Assembly: GCA_046154585.1 (NCBI GenBank)
Contig: JBJXDX010000126.1
Span: forward strand, 1-64,000
Length of the DNA stretch: 64,000 bases
Reading direction: 5' to 3'
Origin: CADEFX01 sp046154585
GTDB lineage: Bacteria; Pseudomonadota; Alphaproteobacteria; Rhizobiales; Hyphomicrobiaceae
The notes beneath the pieces were generated by a model, which worked only from the letters and a program-made list of their open reading frames with translations, was not told where the DNA came from and made no database searches. Both the position numbers and the translations under genes were made by a program. Position 1 is the first letter of the stretch. The number at the start of each line of letters is the position of its first letter. Below are positions 23,096 through 32,500 of the stretch, in pieces.

Positions 23096-24301
23096 ATGGC
23101 GTCGCCCGACAAGCCCGTGGTGGAGCAACCCCCGCGTGGTGATGGTCTGCCCGAGGTCAATCAACGCGCTCTCAACCTCCGCATTCGCCAGCAGGAGATT
23201 CTGGCCGAACTTGGCGTTGCTGCATTGAAGGGAACGCCCTTCCCTGAACTGCTGGACAAGACTGTCCGCGCCGTAGCTGAAGGGCTCGAAGCCGAACTGT
23301 GCAAGGCGCTAGAATACATCCCGGCCGAGAATCGGCTGCTGATGCGCGCGGGGGTCGGTTGGGATGCTGGCTTGGTAGGCACTGCCACCATAGGTGCGGA
23401 CCTTGCGTCGCCCTCAGGCTACGCTCTACGCACGGGCAAGCCGGTGATCTCGAACCATCTCGACAGTGAAGAGCGCTTCCGCACGCCTGAGCTGCTGGCC
23501 GCGCACAGCGTCCGCCGCGCAATCAACGTCATTCTGCAAGGCGACGGCGCACCCTATGGAATCCTGGAAGTGGATAGCCGCTCCGAAGGCGAGTTCACGG
23601 AGCACGACATCGCCTTCCTTCAGGGTGCCGCAAACCTGCTCGGCATGGCCATCGAGCGTCAGCGCCAAGAGCGCGGTTGGAAAGCGGCCGTGGAGCATCA
23701 ACAAGTTCTGATAAAAGAAATAAACCATCGTGTGAAAAACAGCCTGCAACTGGTCGCTAGCATGCTGGCCTTGCAGGCAAGCGAAGATGACCCGGCGCTC
23801 CGCCAGCGCCTACAAGAAGCGTCGAGCCGGATCGCCGCGATAGCGCGCGCCCATGACCGGCTGTATCGCAGCACGCAAGTCGAGAAAATTGAACTGGGCG
23901 AATATCTCGCGCTGGTTTGCGGCGATCTCACAGAGGCCACGCCGAACTGCGATATCTCCTGCGACGCGCCCGATAAACTGTTTATGGGCACCGACCGGGC
24001 CATCCGCGTCGCGCTGCTCGTTACCGAGCTTGTCACCAACGCCGCAAAACACGCTTACCCCGATGGCAAGCACGGACGCATTCGGGTTGGCGTTACGCGA
24101 GGCAACGGCGAGATCGCCTGCATTACCGTGCGCGACGAAGGCGTAGGGCTACCGCCCGCATTCGACCTAGAAAGCCGAGGCCGTGGCCTGGGCATGCGTC
24201 TCGCCAAGGCGCTGGCGCAGCAGAGTGAGGCGAAGATCGCCGCCAAGCGCCTTGCCGAGGGAACCGAGTTCGTGATCGAGCTGGCGCTTGTCGGGACGTG
24301 A
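23096..24301 (+). CDS. GAF-domain HisKA_2 sensor histidine kinase
   Basis: A 401-residue soluble kinase. A GAF domain spans about 25-180 (RQQEILAELGVAALKGTPFP, NVILQGDGAPYGILEVDSRS, FLQGAANLLGMAIERQR). Then comes a HisKA_2 dimerisation helix with phosphoacceptor EINHRVKNSLQLVASMLALQ (about 207) and an ATPase domain with N-box LVTELVTNAAKHAYPDGKHG, DEGVGLP and GRGLGMRLAKAL (about 300-390). Unlike the kinase at 5598 it lacks the WxE motif of true HWE kinases, so I call it HisKA_2. The ATG at 23096 is the first in frame after the preceding gene. The GAF domain may sense a small ligand or light/redox through a cofactor; no cofactor cysteine is obvious. Confidence 0.9.
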   Translation: MASPDKPVVEQPPRGDGLPEVNQRALNLRIRQQEILAELGVAALKGTPFPELLDKTVRAVAEGLEAELCKALEYIPAENRLLMRAGVGWDAGLVGTATIGADLASPSGYALRTGKPVISNHLDSEERFRTPELLAAHSVRRAINVILQGDGAPYGILEVDSRSEGEFTEHDIAFLQGAANLLGMAIERQRQERGWKAAVEHQQVLIKEINHRVKNSLQLVASMLALQASEDDPALRQRLQEASSRIAAIARAHDRLYRSTQVEKIELGEYLALVCGDLTEATPNCDISCDAPDKLFMGTDRAIRVALLVTELVTNAAKHAYPDGKHGRIRVGVTRGNGEIACITVRDEGVGLPPAFDLESRGRGLGMRLAKALAQQSEAKIAAKRLAEGTEFVIELALVGT

Positions 24302-24329
24302 GATGTCGAACCGGCTCAAAGCGGCTGGG

Positions 24330-24431
24330 TTACCTCGACCTGATGCCGCAAACCATTTTCAACATTGGTGCAAAGAGCACGTAGATCACTAGCGCCGTAA
24401 CTATCATCGCGACCGTCAACAGTATGTTCAT
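24330..24431 (-). CDS. Possible 33-residue membrane peptide
   Basis: The frame reads MNILLTVAMIVTALVIYVLF then APMLKMVCGIRSR: one clean transmembrane helix with a short basic tail, the layout of known bacterial membrane microproteins. Upstream of the ATG the only purine-rich stretch is CAGGGACCAG, a moderate ribosome site. It stands between the kinase gene and the small frames to its right. Support is composition only, so it could be chance. Confidence 0.35.
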   Translation of the reverse strand: MNILLTVAMIVTALVIYVLFAPMLKMVCGIRSR

Positions 24432-24470
24432 AGCACTGGTCCCTGCGGCCCGCGTGTGAGCGGCTATCCA

Positions 24471-24668
24471 TCAAGGCCGGCCATCGGCTAATGGCAACGT
24501 TCTACGAAGCGCGGCGACAGCACCCACGCTTACACCGCTAAGGCGAGCAGCTTCGCGAACACTCGCGCCTCGCTGTAGCGCTTCGATAGCTACCGTTTTC
24601 GCCGCGTGTTCGAACCTCCCGACAGCTGAGTCGCCCAACGCGGCCGACCGATGCTTGTCCAGGAGGCG
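24471..24668 (-). pseudogene. Helix-turn-helix fragment, probably eroded
   Basis: The open minus-strand frame contains RFEHAAKTVAIEALQRGASV then REAARLSGVSVGAVAALRRT. This looks like a helix-turn-helix of the kind in recombinases or small regulators (GxSxxEAARxxGVSxxAVxxL). There is no proper start: at the top of the frame an ATG is followed after one codon by a TAG (24671-24669). It could be a regulator with a nonsense change or a piece of an integrase-linked gene. The family is not identifiable. Confidence 0.4.
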
Positions 24669-24675
24669 CTAGGCC

Positions 24676-24795
24676 ATGCTGTCTATTGTCAATTCGATTG
24701 CTCCGCTCATCCTCTTTATTCTGGCAGGCGTGACCGGTGGCCGAACCGGCCTCCTGCCCGAGGCCATGCGCAAGGGTTTGTCCGATTTCTGCTAG
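24676..24795 (+). CDS. Possible 39-residue membrane peptide
   Basis: MLSIVNSIAPLILFILAGVT then GGRTGLLPEAMRKGLSDFC-stop. One transmembrane helix (about residues 4-20) followed by a short amphipathic tail. AGGAGG at 24661-24666 stands 9 bases before the ATG, a good ribosome site, which is the main argument for it. No homologous family comes to mind. Confidence 0.45.
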   Translation: MLSIVNSIAPLILFILAGVTGGRTGLLPEAMRKGLSDFC

Positions 24796-24939
24796 CGAGG
24801 TCGTGATTCAGCTACACCCATCTGAAGCGTGGAGTCGATTATTGCTTTGCGGCCTACTGCCGACCTGTCGAAACCACGGAAAAGATTCGAACCCACGACC
24901 CCAGATGTTGCCTTCAGCAATTGCACATCAAGTCTCGGT

Positions 24940-24959
24940 CAAATCGGGTGCCCGATTTG
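24940..24959. repeat. 20-base inverted repeat
   Basis: CAAATCGGG-TG-CCCGATTTG, perfect 9-base arms with a 2-base centre, in the gene-free stretch 24796-25087 just before the tRNA remnant. It could be an operator, an integrase arm site or a small hairpin; nothing decides between these. Confidence 0.45.
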
Positions 24960-25087
24960 AACCTATCACGGGACAAGCTTGCGGAAGATTTGCGGAACTT
25001 CGTACTGCTCAGTTGGACGAGGTTCGGCAGAGCTTGCAACGGGCATCCTGCTAACCTGTTGATACTAAGTTATTCTCTTCCCAGACC

Positions 25088-25137
25088 GCGGATTTTGATT
25101 CCGCCATGCGGAGGTTCGAACCCTCCCGCCCCAGCCA
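25088..25137 (+). tRNA. tRNA-Gln(TTG), 3' part only: probable att site of an integrated element
   Basis: From 25088 the sequence folds as the end of a tRNA. The anticodon stem-loop is GCGGA-TTTTGAT-TCCGC with anticodon TTG (Gln). After the variable bases CATGC comes the T-arm GGAGG-TTCGAAC-CCTCC, then CGCCCCA (acceptor), G and CCA. A complete gene should start with TGGGGCG and a D-arm about 33 bases earlier; upstream to 24700 nothing fits. So it is only the 3' half, as left at the distal end (attR) of an island that inserted in a tRNA-Gln gene. With the tRNA on the plus strand, the island lies to the left and the older chromosome to the right. Confidence 0.75.
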
Positions 25138-25140
25138 GAT

Positions 25141-27339
25141 TCAATTGAGCTTGATGCTGCCGAACAGCCGGACATTCGCGCCGGGGAGAAGCACGTCTTC
25201 GCGGCGTTTGAACGAGGAGTGGTTCAGCACGACGTCGTCAGCCAGATTTTCGCCCTTGATGCCGATCGTCATCTCGGATGCCCAGCTCGGCCCCTGCTCC
25301 AGTTTCGTCGTGTAGCTGAGCTGTGCGGAGACGAGCGTGTAGCCCGGTGTGTCGATCTCATTGACGCCGATCTCGTCCTGTTTGAAGGCATGCAGGACAC
25401 CGGCACGCGCCAACCAGTTTGCATCGCGATAGTAAAGACCACCACCCAGCCGGTGCGGCGGGATGCGCGGCACATTCTCGCCGCCGGCAAACTGCGCCCG
25501 CACGAAGTCGTATTGTGTGTCGACGCCCAGTACGCCGCGCCAGATCGGTAGAATATCGTATTGGGCGGCGAGCTCGGCGCCATAGAATGTGGCATCGCGC
25601 TGCTGGTAGAGGACCTGCGCCAGATCGTTGCCCGGGTTGCCGTCACCGCACGTCGCAAGTGTCTCGGCGCAATCAACGCCCGTCAGCTGCTTGTAGATGA
25701 AGCCGTTGAACTTCGAGTAATAGACCGAAGCATCGAACCTGAACTGCCCCTGGGCGCGCTTGAAGCCCAGCTCGATGGTGCTGGCCGCCTCCTTCTCAAG
25801 AAGTGGATTGCCGATCTCGAATGTGCCGGTCGCTTCGTGGACCCCTTTGGAGAAGAGTTCCGCGGCGTCCGGAGCCCGCTCGACATACTGTCCGTTCAGG
25901 CGCGCCACGACGCCAAGCGGCAATTCGTACAGGGCGCCGAGGCTGGCGCTGAAGGGTGCGAAGGATCGCTCGCCGGCGAAAGCCACGGGGTTGTTGGGGT
26001 CGGAAAACTCGAGAAGGCCCTGGCCGTTCACATTGCTCTGCTCGATCCGGGCTGCAGCCTGAAGGCGCAGCTGGCGGGTCAGTTGGAGTTCTTCGAAGAC
26101 GAAAGCGGCGCTGGTGTTGGTTGTCGCGGGCGACAGGAGCGCATCGATCGGCTCGTCGACAGCGATACCTGCAACCTTGCGATGGCCCCATTGCGCGCCA
26201 ACGGCGCCGCGCAGCTCGCCAAGGCCTGTCCTGACCGGCAGATGCTGAATCTCGAGCCGACCCTCCTGCTCCTTGTTGGTGAAGCGCGTGCCGACAATGT
26301 CGTGGCCGTCCGCTTGCTCGAAGATCACCTCGTTGTGCGCATAGTCCGATGCACCGAACCAGTAGCGGATGGCCTCGATGCCGTAGTCCCGCACGCGCCA
26401 TTCGCCCTTGGACATGACCTTGTCCTGCGTCATGTCAATGCGCGGGCGGGCTTCCAGCGCTTCCTCGCCGGGAATGCCGTAGAGACTGGAGAAGCGGCTG
26501 AAGGCAATGCCGGCAAAACCGCTTTGCCAGACGTAGGATGTTCCGACGGAGAAGCCCTCGCTGTCGACAAACGTGTTGGCCTGCTTGCCGTGCGGGGTGT
26601 CGTAGTCGTCCGTTTGTCTCTTGAAGCCGTCGGCGTGCACGACGAAGCCGGCTGCCGAGCCGGCTGTGACCTTGAACGCTCCGTCGCGCCCCTCGTCGAC
26701 CGACTGGAGACCGCCTCTTACTTCGCTTGAAAACCCGCGCGACGGCACAAAGGTTGGGATGCGTTCGTTCTCGACCGCAACGACGCCGCCGATGGCCTGG
26801 CTGCCGTAGCGCAAGGTCGCCGGGCCGCGCACAACCTCTACGCGATCCGCGGCAAACGGATCGATGGGGAACGCGTGGTCTTCCGACAGTGCCGACACGT
26901 CGTGGCTGCCGATGCCGTTTTCTTGGATGCGCACGCGGAAATTGTCGAGGCCGCGGATGATCGGCCGGTTGGCGCCGGCGGCGAAGGTCGATCCGCTGAT
27001 GCCGGGCTTTGACTGCAGCGTATCGGTGATGGTGGCGCCGCGCGTCGCTTCCAACTCCTGCGCCGTGGTGACCGTGACCGGAACGAACGCGTCTTCGGAC
27101 ACGATGAGCGCGCCAGGAAGAACGGGATCGATGCTCAGATCGGCGGTTTGGTCCTGAGCGGTATCCGCGGCCGGCGTACTTGGCTGCGTGCGGGGCGCAG
27201 GGCGCCGTTTCACGACCGGACTCGGGGCCGTAACGACGATGCCCGGAAGCGGAGTTTGGGCCCGCAGCGTCGTCGCGTGGCCCACAAGACCGACCGCAGC
27301 CATTCCAGCGACGGCTACCCCTCGCGTCATCATTTTCAT
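25141..27339 (-). CDS. znuD: TonB-dependent outer-membrane receptor, ZnuD type (zinc uptake)
   Basis: About 732 residues from the ATG at 27339. A signal peptide (GVAVAGMAAVGLVGHATTLRA) is followed by a plug domain (about 95-210: TITDTLQSKPGISGSTFAAG, NRPIIRGLDNFRVRIQENGI, VEVVRGPATLRYGSQAIGGV) and a beta-barrel. The barrel contains SRFSSLYGIPGEE and RIDMTQDKVMSKGEW, ending in aromatic-rich strands up to VRLFGSIKLN. Plug and barrel resemble ZnuD-type zinc receptors. The longer reading to 27396 would bury the palindrome at 27356-27372 in the coding part; starting at 27339 places this Zur-like box just upstream, which I prefer. It ends 3 bases from the tRNA remnant and so is probably the first gene outside the island. 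Confidence 0.88.
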   Translation of the reverse strand: MKMMTRGVAVAGMAAVGLVGHATTLRAQTPLPGIVVTAPSPVVKRRPAPRTQPSTPAADTAQDQTADLSIDPVLPGALIVSEDAFVPVTVTTAQELEATRGATITDTLQSKPGISGSTFAAGANRPIIRGLDNFRVRIQENGIGSHDVSALSEDHAFPIDPFAADRVEVVRGPATLRYGSQAIGGVVAVENERIPTFVPSRGFSSEVRGGLQSVDEGRDGAFKVTAGSAAGFVVHADGFKRQTDDYDTPHGKQANTFVDSEGFSVGTSYVWQSGFAGIAFSRFSSLYGIPGEEALEARPRIDMTQDKVMSKGEWRVRDYGIEAIRYWFGASDYAHNEVIFEQADGHDIVGTRFTNKEQEGRLEIQHLPVRTGLGELRGAVGAQWGHRKVAGIAVDEPIDALLSPATTNTSAAFVFEELQLTRQLRLQAAARIEQSNVNGQGLLEFSDPNNPVAFAGERSFAPFSASLGALYELPLGVVARLNGQYVERAPDAAELFSKGVHEATGTFEIGNPLLEKEAASTIELGFKRAQGQFRFDASVYYSKFNGFIYKQLTGVDCAETLATCGDGNPGNDLAQVLYQQRDATFYGAELAAQYDILPIWRGVLGVDTQYDFVRAQFAGGENVPRIPPHRLGGGLYYRDANWLARAGVLHAFKQDEIGVNEIDTPGYTLVSAQLSYTTKLEQGPSWASEMTIGIKGENLADDVVLNHSSFKRREDVLLPGANVRLFGSIKLN

Positions 27340-27355
27340 CAGCCACGCCCTCAAT

Positions 27356-27372
27356 ATGTTACGATGTAACAT
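27356..27372 (-). promoter_or_regulatory. Zur-box-like operator
   Basis: ATGTTAC-GAT-GTAACAT, a perfect 7-3-7 palindrome, 17 bases before the proposed start of the receptor gene. It resembles the alphaproteobacterial Zur operator (ATGTTATaaTATAACAT type). With zinc bound, Zur would block transcription of the receptor. Confidence 0.7.
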
Positions 27373-27447
27373 GTCATGCACTATACGATGCCGCAAGCGG
27401 CGGGCGGGTCTTTCCGGTCAATTCGTCTGAAGGTGATGCGCGATTGC

Positions 27448-27515
27448 GCCACTCGCACGGGGCCACTCGCACGGGGCCACTCGCACGGGCCACTCGCACG
27501 GGCCACTCGCACGGG
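27448..27515. repeat. Five tandem 13-14-base repeats
   Basis: Unit GCCACTCGCACGGG, three copies of 14 bases (27448-27489) then two of 13 (27490-27515). The repeats lie in the gap between the receptor's promoter and the convergent-side kinase gene, not in a gene. No spacers, so not CRISPR. Copy number is likely to vary between strains. Confidence 0.85.
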
Positions 27516-27611
27516 CAGGTGCGCATCCGGCGTCGGCCGGCTATGTCCGTGCCGTGTCCGGTCGCCCCGCACTCTCATCTGGTGAAGTAGAGCAGGATTC
27601 GCGTTCCTGCC

Positions 27612-29510
27612 CTAGGCGCGGTCTTGCTGGGTGAACAGATGCAGGACGATGCGGCGCACGTCCTCCAGGGCGTATGGCTTTCGCAGCCGTGGGACCGCAT
27701 GCAAATGCTCGGGCAACATAGAGGAATCGGAATATCCGGTGGCGAACGCGAAGGGAATTTGCCGGGCCAGGAGCTGATCGGCGATGGTGGCGCTCGTATC
27801 ACCGCCCAGCCTGATGTCTACCAGCGCTGCATCCAGGCCTTCACTCTGTGCGAGCTTCAGCCCTTGAGCGAGACTCGACGCGGGGCCGATAACTTCGTGC
27901 CCCTCTCCCTCCAGGTCGGTCTGCAGTTGCAGCGCCACAAATGGCTCGTCCTCGACGACGAGGATGCGCCGCCGTTCCGTCTGCTCGGTGTCAGGCGCAA
28001 CCGCCCCGTGCTGGGAGTACATGGCGGCGGACGCGGAAGGATTGGTGGCTTCCGTGTCACCGACAAATGGTCCTTCGATAGTGCATACCAATCCGTCGCG
28101 ATGGAACGCACTGTCGATCGTGGCCCCAAGCTCTGCGGCAACGGACTTCAGAACCGTCAATCCGAAACCGGAACGTGCGGGCTCACTCACTTCGGGGCCG
28201 CCGGTCTCACGCCAGACGAGCCGGAGATGGGACTGCGGGTCGGCAGGAATCTCGCGCCACGACAACGTGACCTTGCCCGATGAGGTCGACAATGCGCCGT
28301 ACTTGACAGCGTTGGTTGCAAGCTCATGCACGACGAGAGCAATAGACTGCGCCGCCTTGGGCGTGATCTGCACACACCGACCTTCGACAGCAATGTTGCC
28401 CGTCACCTCCGAGCGGAAGGGGTTGAGCAGGAGCGTCACCAGCTCTCGCAGCTCGGCGCCATTCCACGACCGCTGGCGAATGAGGCCGTGCGCCTTGGAG
28501 ATGGCCTGGATGCGGCCGTCGAGTGCCGCCACGAATGCTTCGACCGAGGCCGCGCGCCGGCTGGACAGACGCGCCATGGCGCTGACATTGGCCAGCATGT
28601 TCTTCACGCGATGATCAAGCTCGGCCATCAGGAGCTGCTGGCGCTGCTCGGTGAGCTTGCGTTCGGTGATGTCGAGAATTGTTCCGGTGACACGCGCGAC
28701 TCTGCCGGCGGGATCGCCCGTGGCCGCGAACGAACGGCCGCGGTCAAGAAGCCAGCGCGTGCCGTGCCTTGGATGCTGCACGCGGAATTCGAGCTCGTGG
28801 GATTCCGCGGGACGCGCGCTCATGGCATCGCGCACGGCGTCGCGGTCGCCTGGATGCACGATGGCAAGGAAGCTCTCCAGCTCCAGGTCGCCTTCCGCAT
28901 CCGAACCCAGGAGGTCCCTCAGGCGAGGCGAGCAGTGCATGTGATGGCTCGTGGCGTTCAGGTCGTAGGTGCCGAACCCGGCCGCCTCGCTGGCGAGGCG
29001 AAGACGCTGCTCGCTCTCGTGCAACCGTGCGGCTGACGCCTCGAGCTCGGAGGTGCGGTCGGCCACCCGTTGCTCCAGTTCGAGATTGAGCCGCTCGAGC
29101 TGGCGCGTCTTGCGATGCAGGTCGGCGAAGACACGAACCTTGGCGCGCAGGATCTCGGGAACGATCGGCACCGACACATAGTCGACGGCGCCGGTCGCGT
29201 AGCCGCGCACCAGATCAGGCTCGGTCATCAGGATCGCGGATACGAAGATGATGGCGGTATTCTCGAAGCGGGGATGCTCGCGGAGCATGGTCGCAAGCTG
29301 GAACCCATCGAGCTCCGGCATGCACACGTCCATAAGGATGACCGCCACATCGAGCTTGAGCAGCCGCTCGAAGGCCTCCCGGGCCGAGTTCGCCGCGATG
29401 AGATTCTCGCCCAGCTCTTCCAGGATGGCCTGATAGCTCAGCAGCTTGGCGGGCTGGTCGTCGACCAGCAGGATATTGACCTTTTCGTGCGCTCTCATCG
29501 CTCCGTCCAT
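27612..29510 (-). CDS. REC-PAS-HWE histidine kinase-REC hybrid signalling protein
   Basis: A 632-residue cytosolic protein. N-terminal receiver (about 10-130: ILLVDDQPAKLLSYQAILEE, VILMDVCMPELDGFQ with phospho-Asp, and SVPIVPEI where the usual lysine is not obvious); a coiled coil (about 130-170); a PAS fold (about 170-285). The HWE kinase core has AELDHRVKNMLANVSAMARL (phospho-His about 305), HELATNAVKYGALS and WRETGGPEV. A second receiver is at the end (about 510-625: ILVVEDEPFVALQLQ, AALVDIRLGGDTS, RLRKPYALEDV). It begins right after the stop of the nine-HAMP kinase gene; no base lies between, so they are one operon. It probably receives phosphate from that kinase and passes it on. Confidence 0.92.
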   Translation of the reverse strand: MDGAMRAHEKVNILLVDDQPAKLLSYQAILEELGENLIAANSAREAFERLLKLDVAVILMDVCMPELDGFQLATMLREHPRFENTAIIFVSAILMTEPDLVRGYATGAVDYVSVPIVPEILRAKVRVFADLHRKTRQLERLNLELEQRVADRTSELEASAARLHESEQRLRLASEAAGFGTYDLNATSHHMHCSPRLRDLLGSDAEGDLELESFLAIVHPGDRDAVRDAMSARPAESHELEFRVQHPRHGTRWLLDRGRSFAATGDPAGRVARVTGTILDITERKLTEQRQQLLMAELDHRVKNMLANVSAMARLSSRRAASVEAFVAALDGRIQAISKAHGLIRQRSWNGAELRELVTLLLNPFRSEVTGNIAVEGRCVQITPKAAQSIALVVHELATNAVKYGALSTSSGKVTLSWREIPADPQSHLRLVWRETGGPEVSEPARSGFGLTVLKSVAAELGATIDSAFHRDGLVCTIEGPFVGDTEATNPSASAAMYSQHGAVAPDTEQTERRRILVVEDEPFVALQLQTDLEGEGHEVIGPASSLAQGLKLAQSEGLDAALVDIRLGGDTSATIADQLLARQIPFAFATGYSDSSMLPEHLHAVPRLRKPYALEDVRRIVLHLFTQQDRA

Positions 29511-32500
29511 CTAGCGGTGGAGCCACATCCGCAAGGCAGCGAGCAGCTGCTCGGTGTCGACCGGCTTGGCGAGATAGTCAGAGGCGCCGGCATCGAGACA
29601 TTTCTCGCGGTCGCCCTTCATGGCCTTGGCCGTGAGGGCCACAATGGGCAGGCGGCGCCAGCGGGCGTTGGCTCGGATGGCCTGCATCGTCTCGTAGCCA
29701 TCCATGTCGGGCATCATGATGTCCATCAGAACGATGGCGATATCGGGGCTGTTCTCGAGCGTGGCGATCGCTTCCTTGCCCGTGGTCGCCGTGCGGACGT
29801 TCATGCCGCGACGTTCAAGGACGCTGCTAAGCGCAAAAATATTGCGCGCATCGTCGTCCACGAGGAGCACGGACCGGGCAAGAAGGTCTTCGTCGGAGCC
29901 GTGAAGGCGATCGAGCATGGCCTGCTTGTGGGGAGGCAGCTGCGACGCGACGCGATGCAGGAACAGGGCCGTCTCGTCAAGCAGCCGTTCCGGCGATTCA
30001 ACGCCCTTGACGACGACGCTACGGGCCATCGAATGCAGTCGCGCATCTTCCTCCACCGACAGCTCCCGGCCGGTGAACACGACGACGGGAATGTCGCTCA
30101 GCGTATCGTCGTCGCGAATGTTTTCGAGCACCTCGAACCCCGACATATCCGGCAGCTTGAGGTCGAGGACCACACAGTCCGCACCTTGCGTGCGCAGCGC
30201 GTGCAACGCCTCGGCACCCGTTTCCACCGTTTCGATGACGATGTCGTCGTGCCCGAGCAATTGCGTGATGCCAAGCCGCTCGGCGGGGTCATCCTCGACC
30301 ACCAGCAAGCGCTTGCGGGGTGATTGCGAATAGTCGCGGATGCGCGATAGAGCCGATTGCAGGCGATCGGCGCTCGCCGGCTTGGTCAGGAAGGCAAAGG
30401 CACCGCGGGAAAGGCCGTGCTGGCGATCCTCGTCCAGCGTGAGCATCTGCACCGGGATATGGCGCAGCTCCGGATCCTGCTTCAGCTGGCCCAGTACCGA
30501 CCAGCCCAGCATGTCCGGCAGGAAGACATCGAGCGACACCGCCGTTGGCTTGTACTCGCGCGCCATGGCCAGCGCATCCGCACCGCGCACCGCCAGAAGC
30601 ACCTTGAAACCCTCGCGCCGCGCGAGGTCCATCATGAGGCTGGCGTAGTGCGGATCGTCCTCCACGAGCAGAAGCACCGGATCGCCGGGCGCGATGTGCT
30701 CGCGATCATCCTCGATCGCTTCGGACGTTTGCTGGCTCTGACGCAGAAGGATCAGATTTTCCCGCCGCTCCGCTTCCGCCGGCGTCACGGCAGCGCGTGG
30801 CCCCGCGTAGCGCTGCGGCAGGTAGAGCGTGAACGTGCTGCCCTTGCCGGGCACGCTGTGCAGTTGGATCTCGCCACCGAGCAGACCGGCCAGCTCGCGG
30901 CTGATGGCGAGCCCCAGGCCGGTGCCGCCATATTTCCGGCTGGTGCCGGCATCCGCCTGCTGGAAGGCTTCGAAAATAATCTTCTGTTTCTCTGCCGCGA
31001 TGCCGATACCCGTATCATCGACGCGAAACGCTACGACCGAAATGGCGTTGCTCAGCACGGGATGTCCCGTCGTCCATCCGCCAGTCACCGAAGAGACGGT
31101 GAGGCGAACACTGCCATCCTCCGTGAACTTGAACGCATTGGACAGAAGGTTCTTCAGGACCTGCTGCAATCGCTTGGAATCGGTCTGGATGCTGCGGCCG
31201 ACATGCGGATCAAGCTGCACCTCGAAGGAGAGGCGACGGCGCTCCGCCTCGTGGCGGAACGGGCGTGCGACGGAGTCGAGGAGATTCGATAGGTAAATCT
31301 CTTCTGCATCGACCGTAACGGTGCCCGATTCGATCTTGGAAAGATCGAGGATATCACTGATGAGATTGAGAAGATCCGTGCCTGCACCGTGGATCGTGCG
31401 CGCAAATTCCACCTGCCTGGCACTCAGGTTCCCTTCGCTGTTTTCACCCAGTTGCTGTCCCAGAATGAGGATGCTGTTGAGCGGCGTCCTCAACTCGTGG
31501 GACATGTTGGCCAGGAATTCCGACTTGTATTTCGACGTAAGGGCCAGCTCGGTCGCCTTCTCTTCCAGCGCACGCCGCGCCTGCTCGATTTCCTGGTTCT
31601 TGCGCTCGACATCAACGTTGCGCTCCGCCAGCTGCTGCGCCTTGAGCTCGAGCTGCTCGTTCGTCTGCTGCAGCTCCTTCTGCCGGGTCTGCAGCTCGGC
31701 GGCGAGCTGCTGCGACTGCTCGAGCAGTCCTTCGGTCTGCATCGTGGCCTCGATGCTGTTGAGCACGATGCCGATGCTGGCGGTCAGCTGATCGAGGAAG
31801 GCCAGATGCGCAGTGTCGAATTCATACAATGACGAAAGGGCGATCACCGCCTTCACGTGATCCTCGAAGACCACGGGGAGAACGACGACGCTTTTTGGCA
31901 ATGCATCCAGGATCGTAGGGCCGAGGCGCTGTGCGTCGGTGGGAACGTCAGTGATGAGAATGCGCCGACGATCGGCAGCGCATTGGCCGATGAACCCGTC
32001 TCCGAGGGACAGCCTCTCCGGCCAGCCGTTACGATGATCGCCCGCATACTTGGCCAGCAACTTGAGTGGCGATGATCCATCCGATGTCATCTGGTAAATC
32101 AGGCCGTGCTGGGCATTGACGATGGGCACAAGCTCCGTGAGGAGCATGCTGCCGACGGTGGCCAGATCGCGCTGCCCCTGCAGCATGCCGGTGAAGCGCG
32201 CCAGATTGGTCTTGAGCCAGTCCTGTTCCGTGTTGGTCTCCGTCGTGAGACGGAGATTGTCGATCATCGTGTTGATGTAGTCTTTCAGCTCGGCCACTTC
32301 GCCACGGGCGTCGACCTGAATGGAGCGCGTCAGGTCGCCCTTGGTGACTGCGGTCGCGACCTCGGCGATGGCGCGCACCTGCCCCGTCAGGTTGGCGGCG
32401 AGAAGATTGACGTTGCCGGTCAGGTCCTTCCACGTGCCGGCGGCGCCCGGAACGTTGGCCTGGCCGCCAAGGCGGCCTTCCACGCCGACTTCGCGGGCCA

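Noticed and set aside
24874..24905. Possible second tRNA end on the minus strand (GTGGGTTCGAATC)
   Set aside because: Only a T-loop-like sequence is present; the second half of the stem does not pair and no acceptor or anticodon arm can be formed.
25561..26730. A 389-codon open frame on the plus strand
   Set aside because: Antisense to the TonB receptor barrel; no start signal or domain.
27448..27515. Possible CRISPR array
   Set aside because: Units of 13-14 bases directly abut each other with no spacers and no cas genes nearby.
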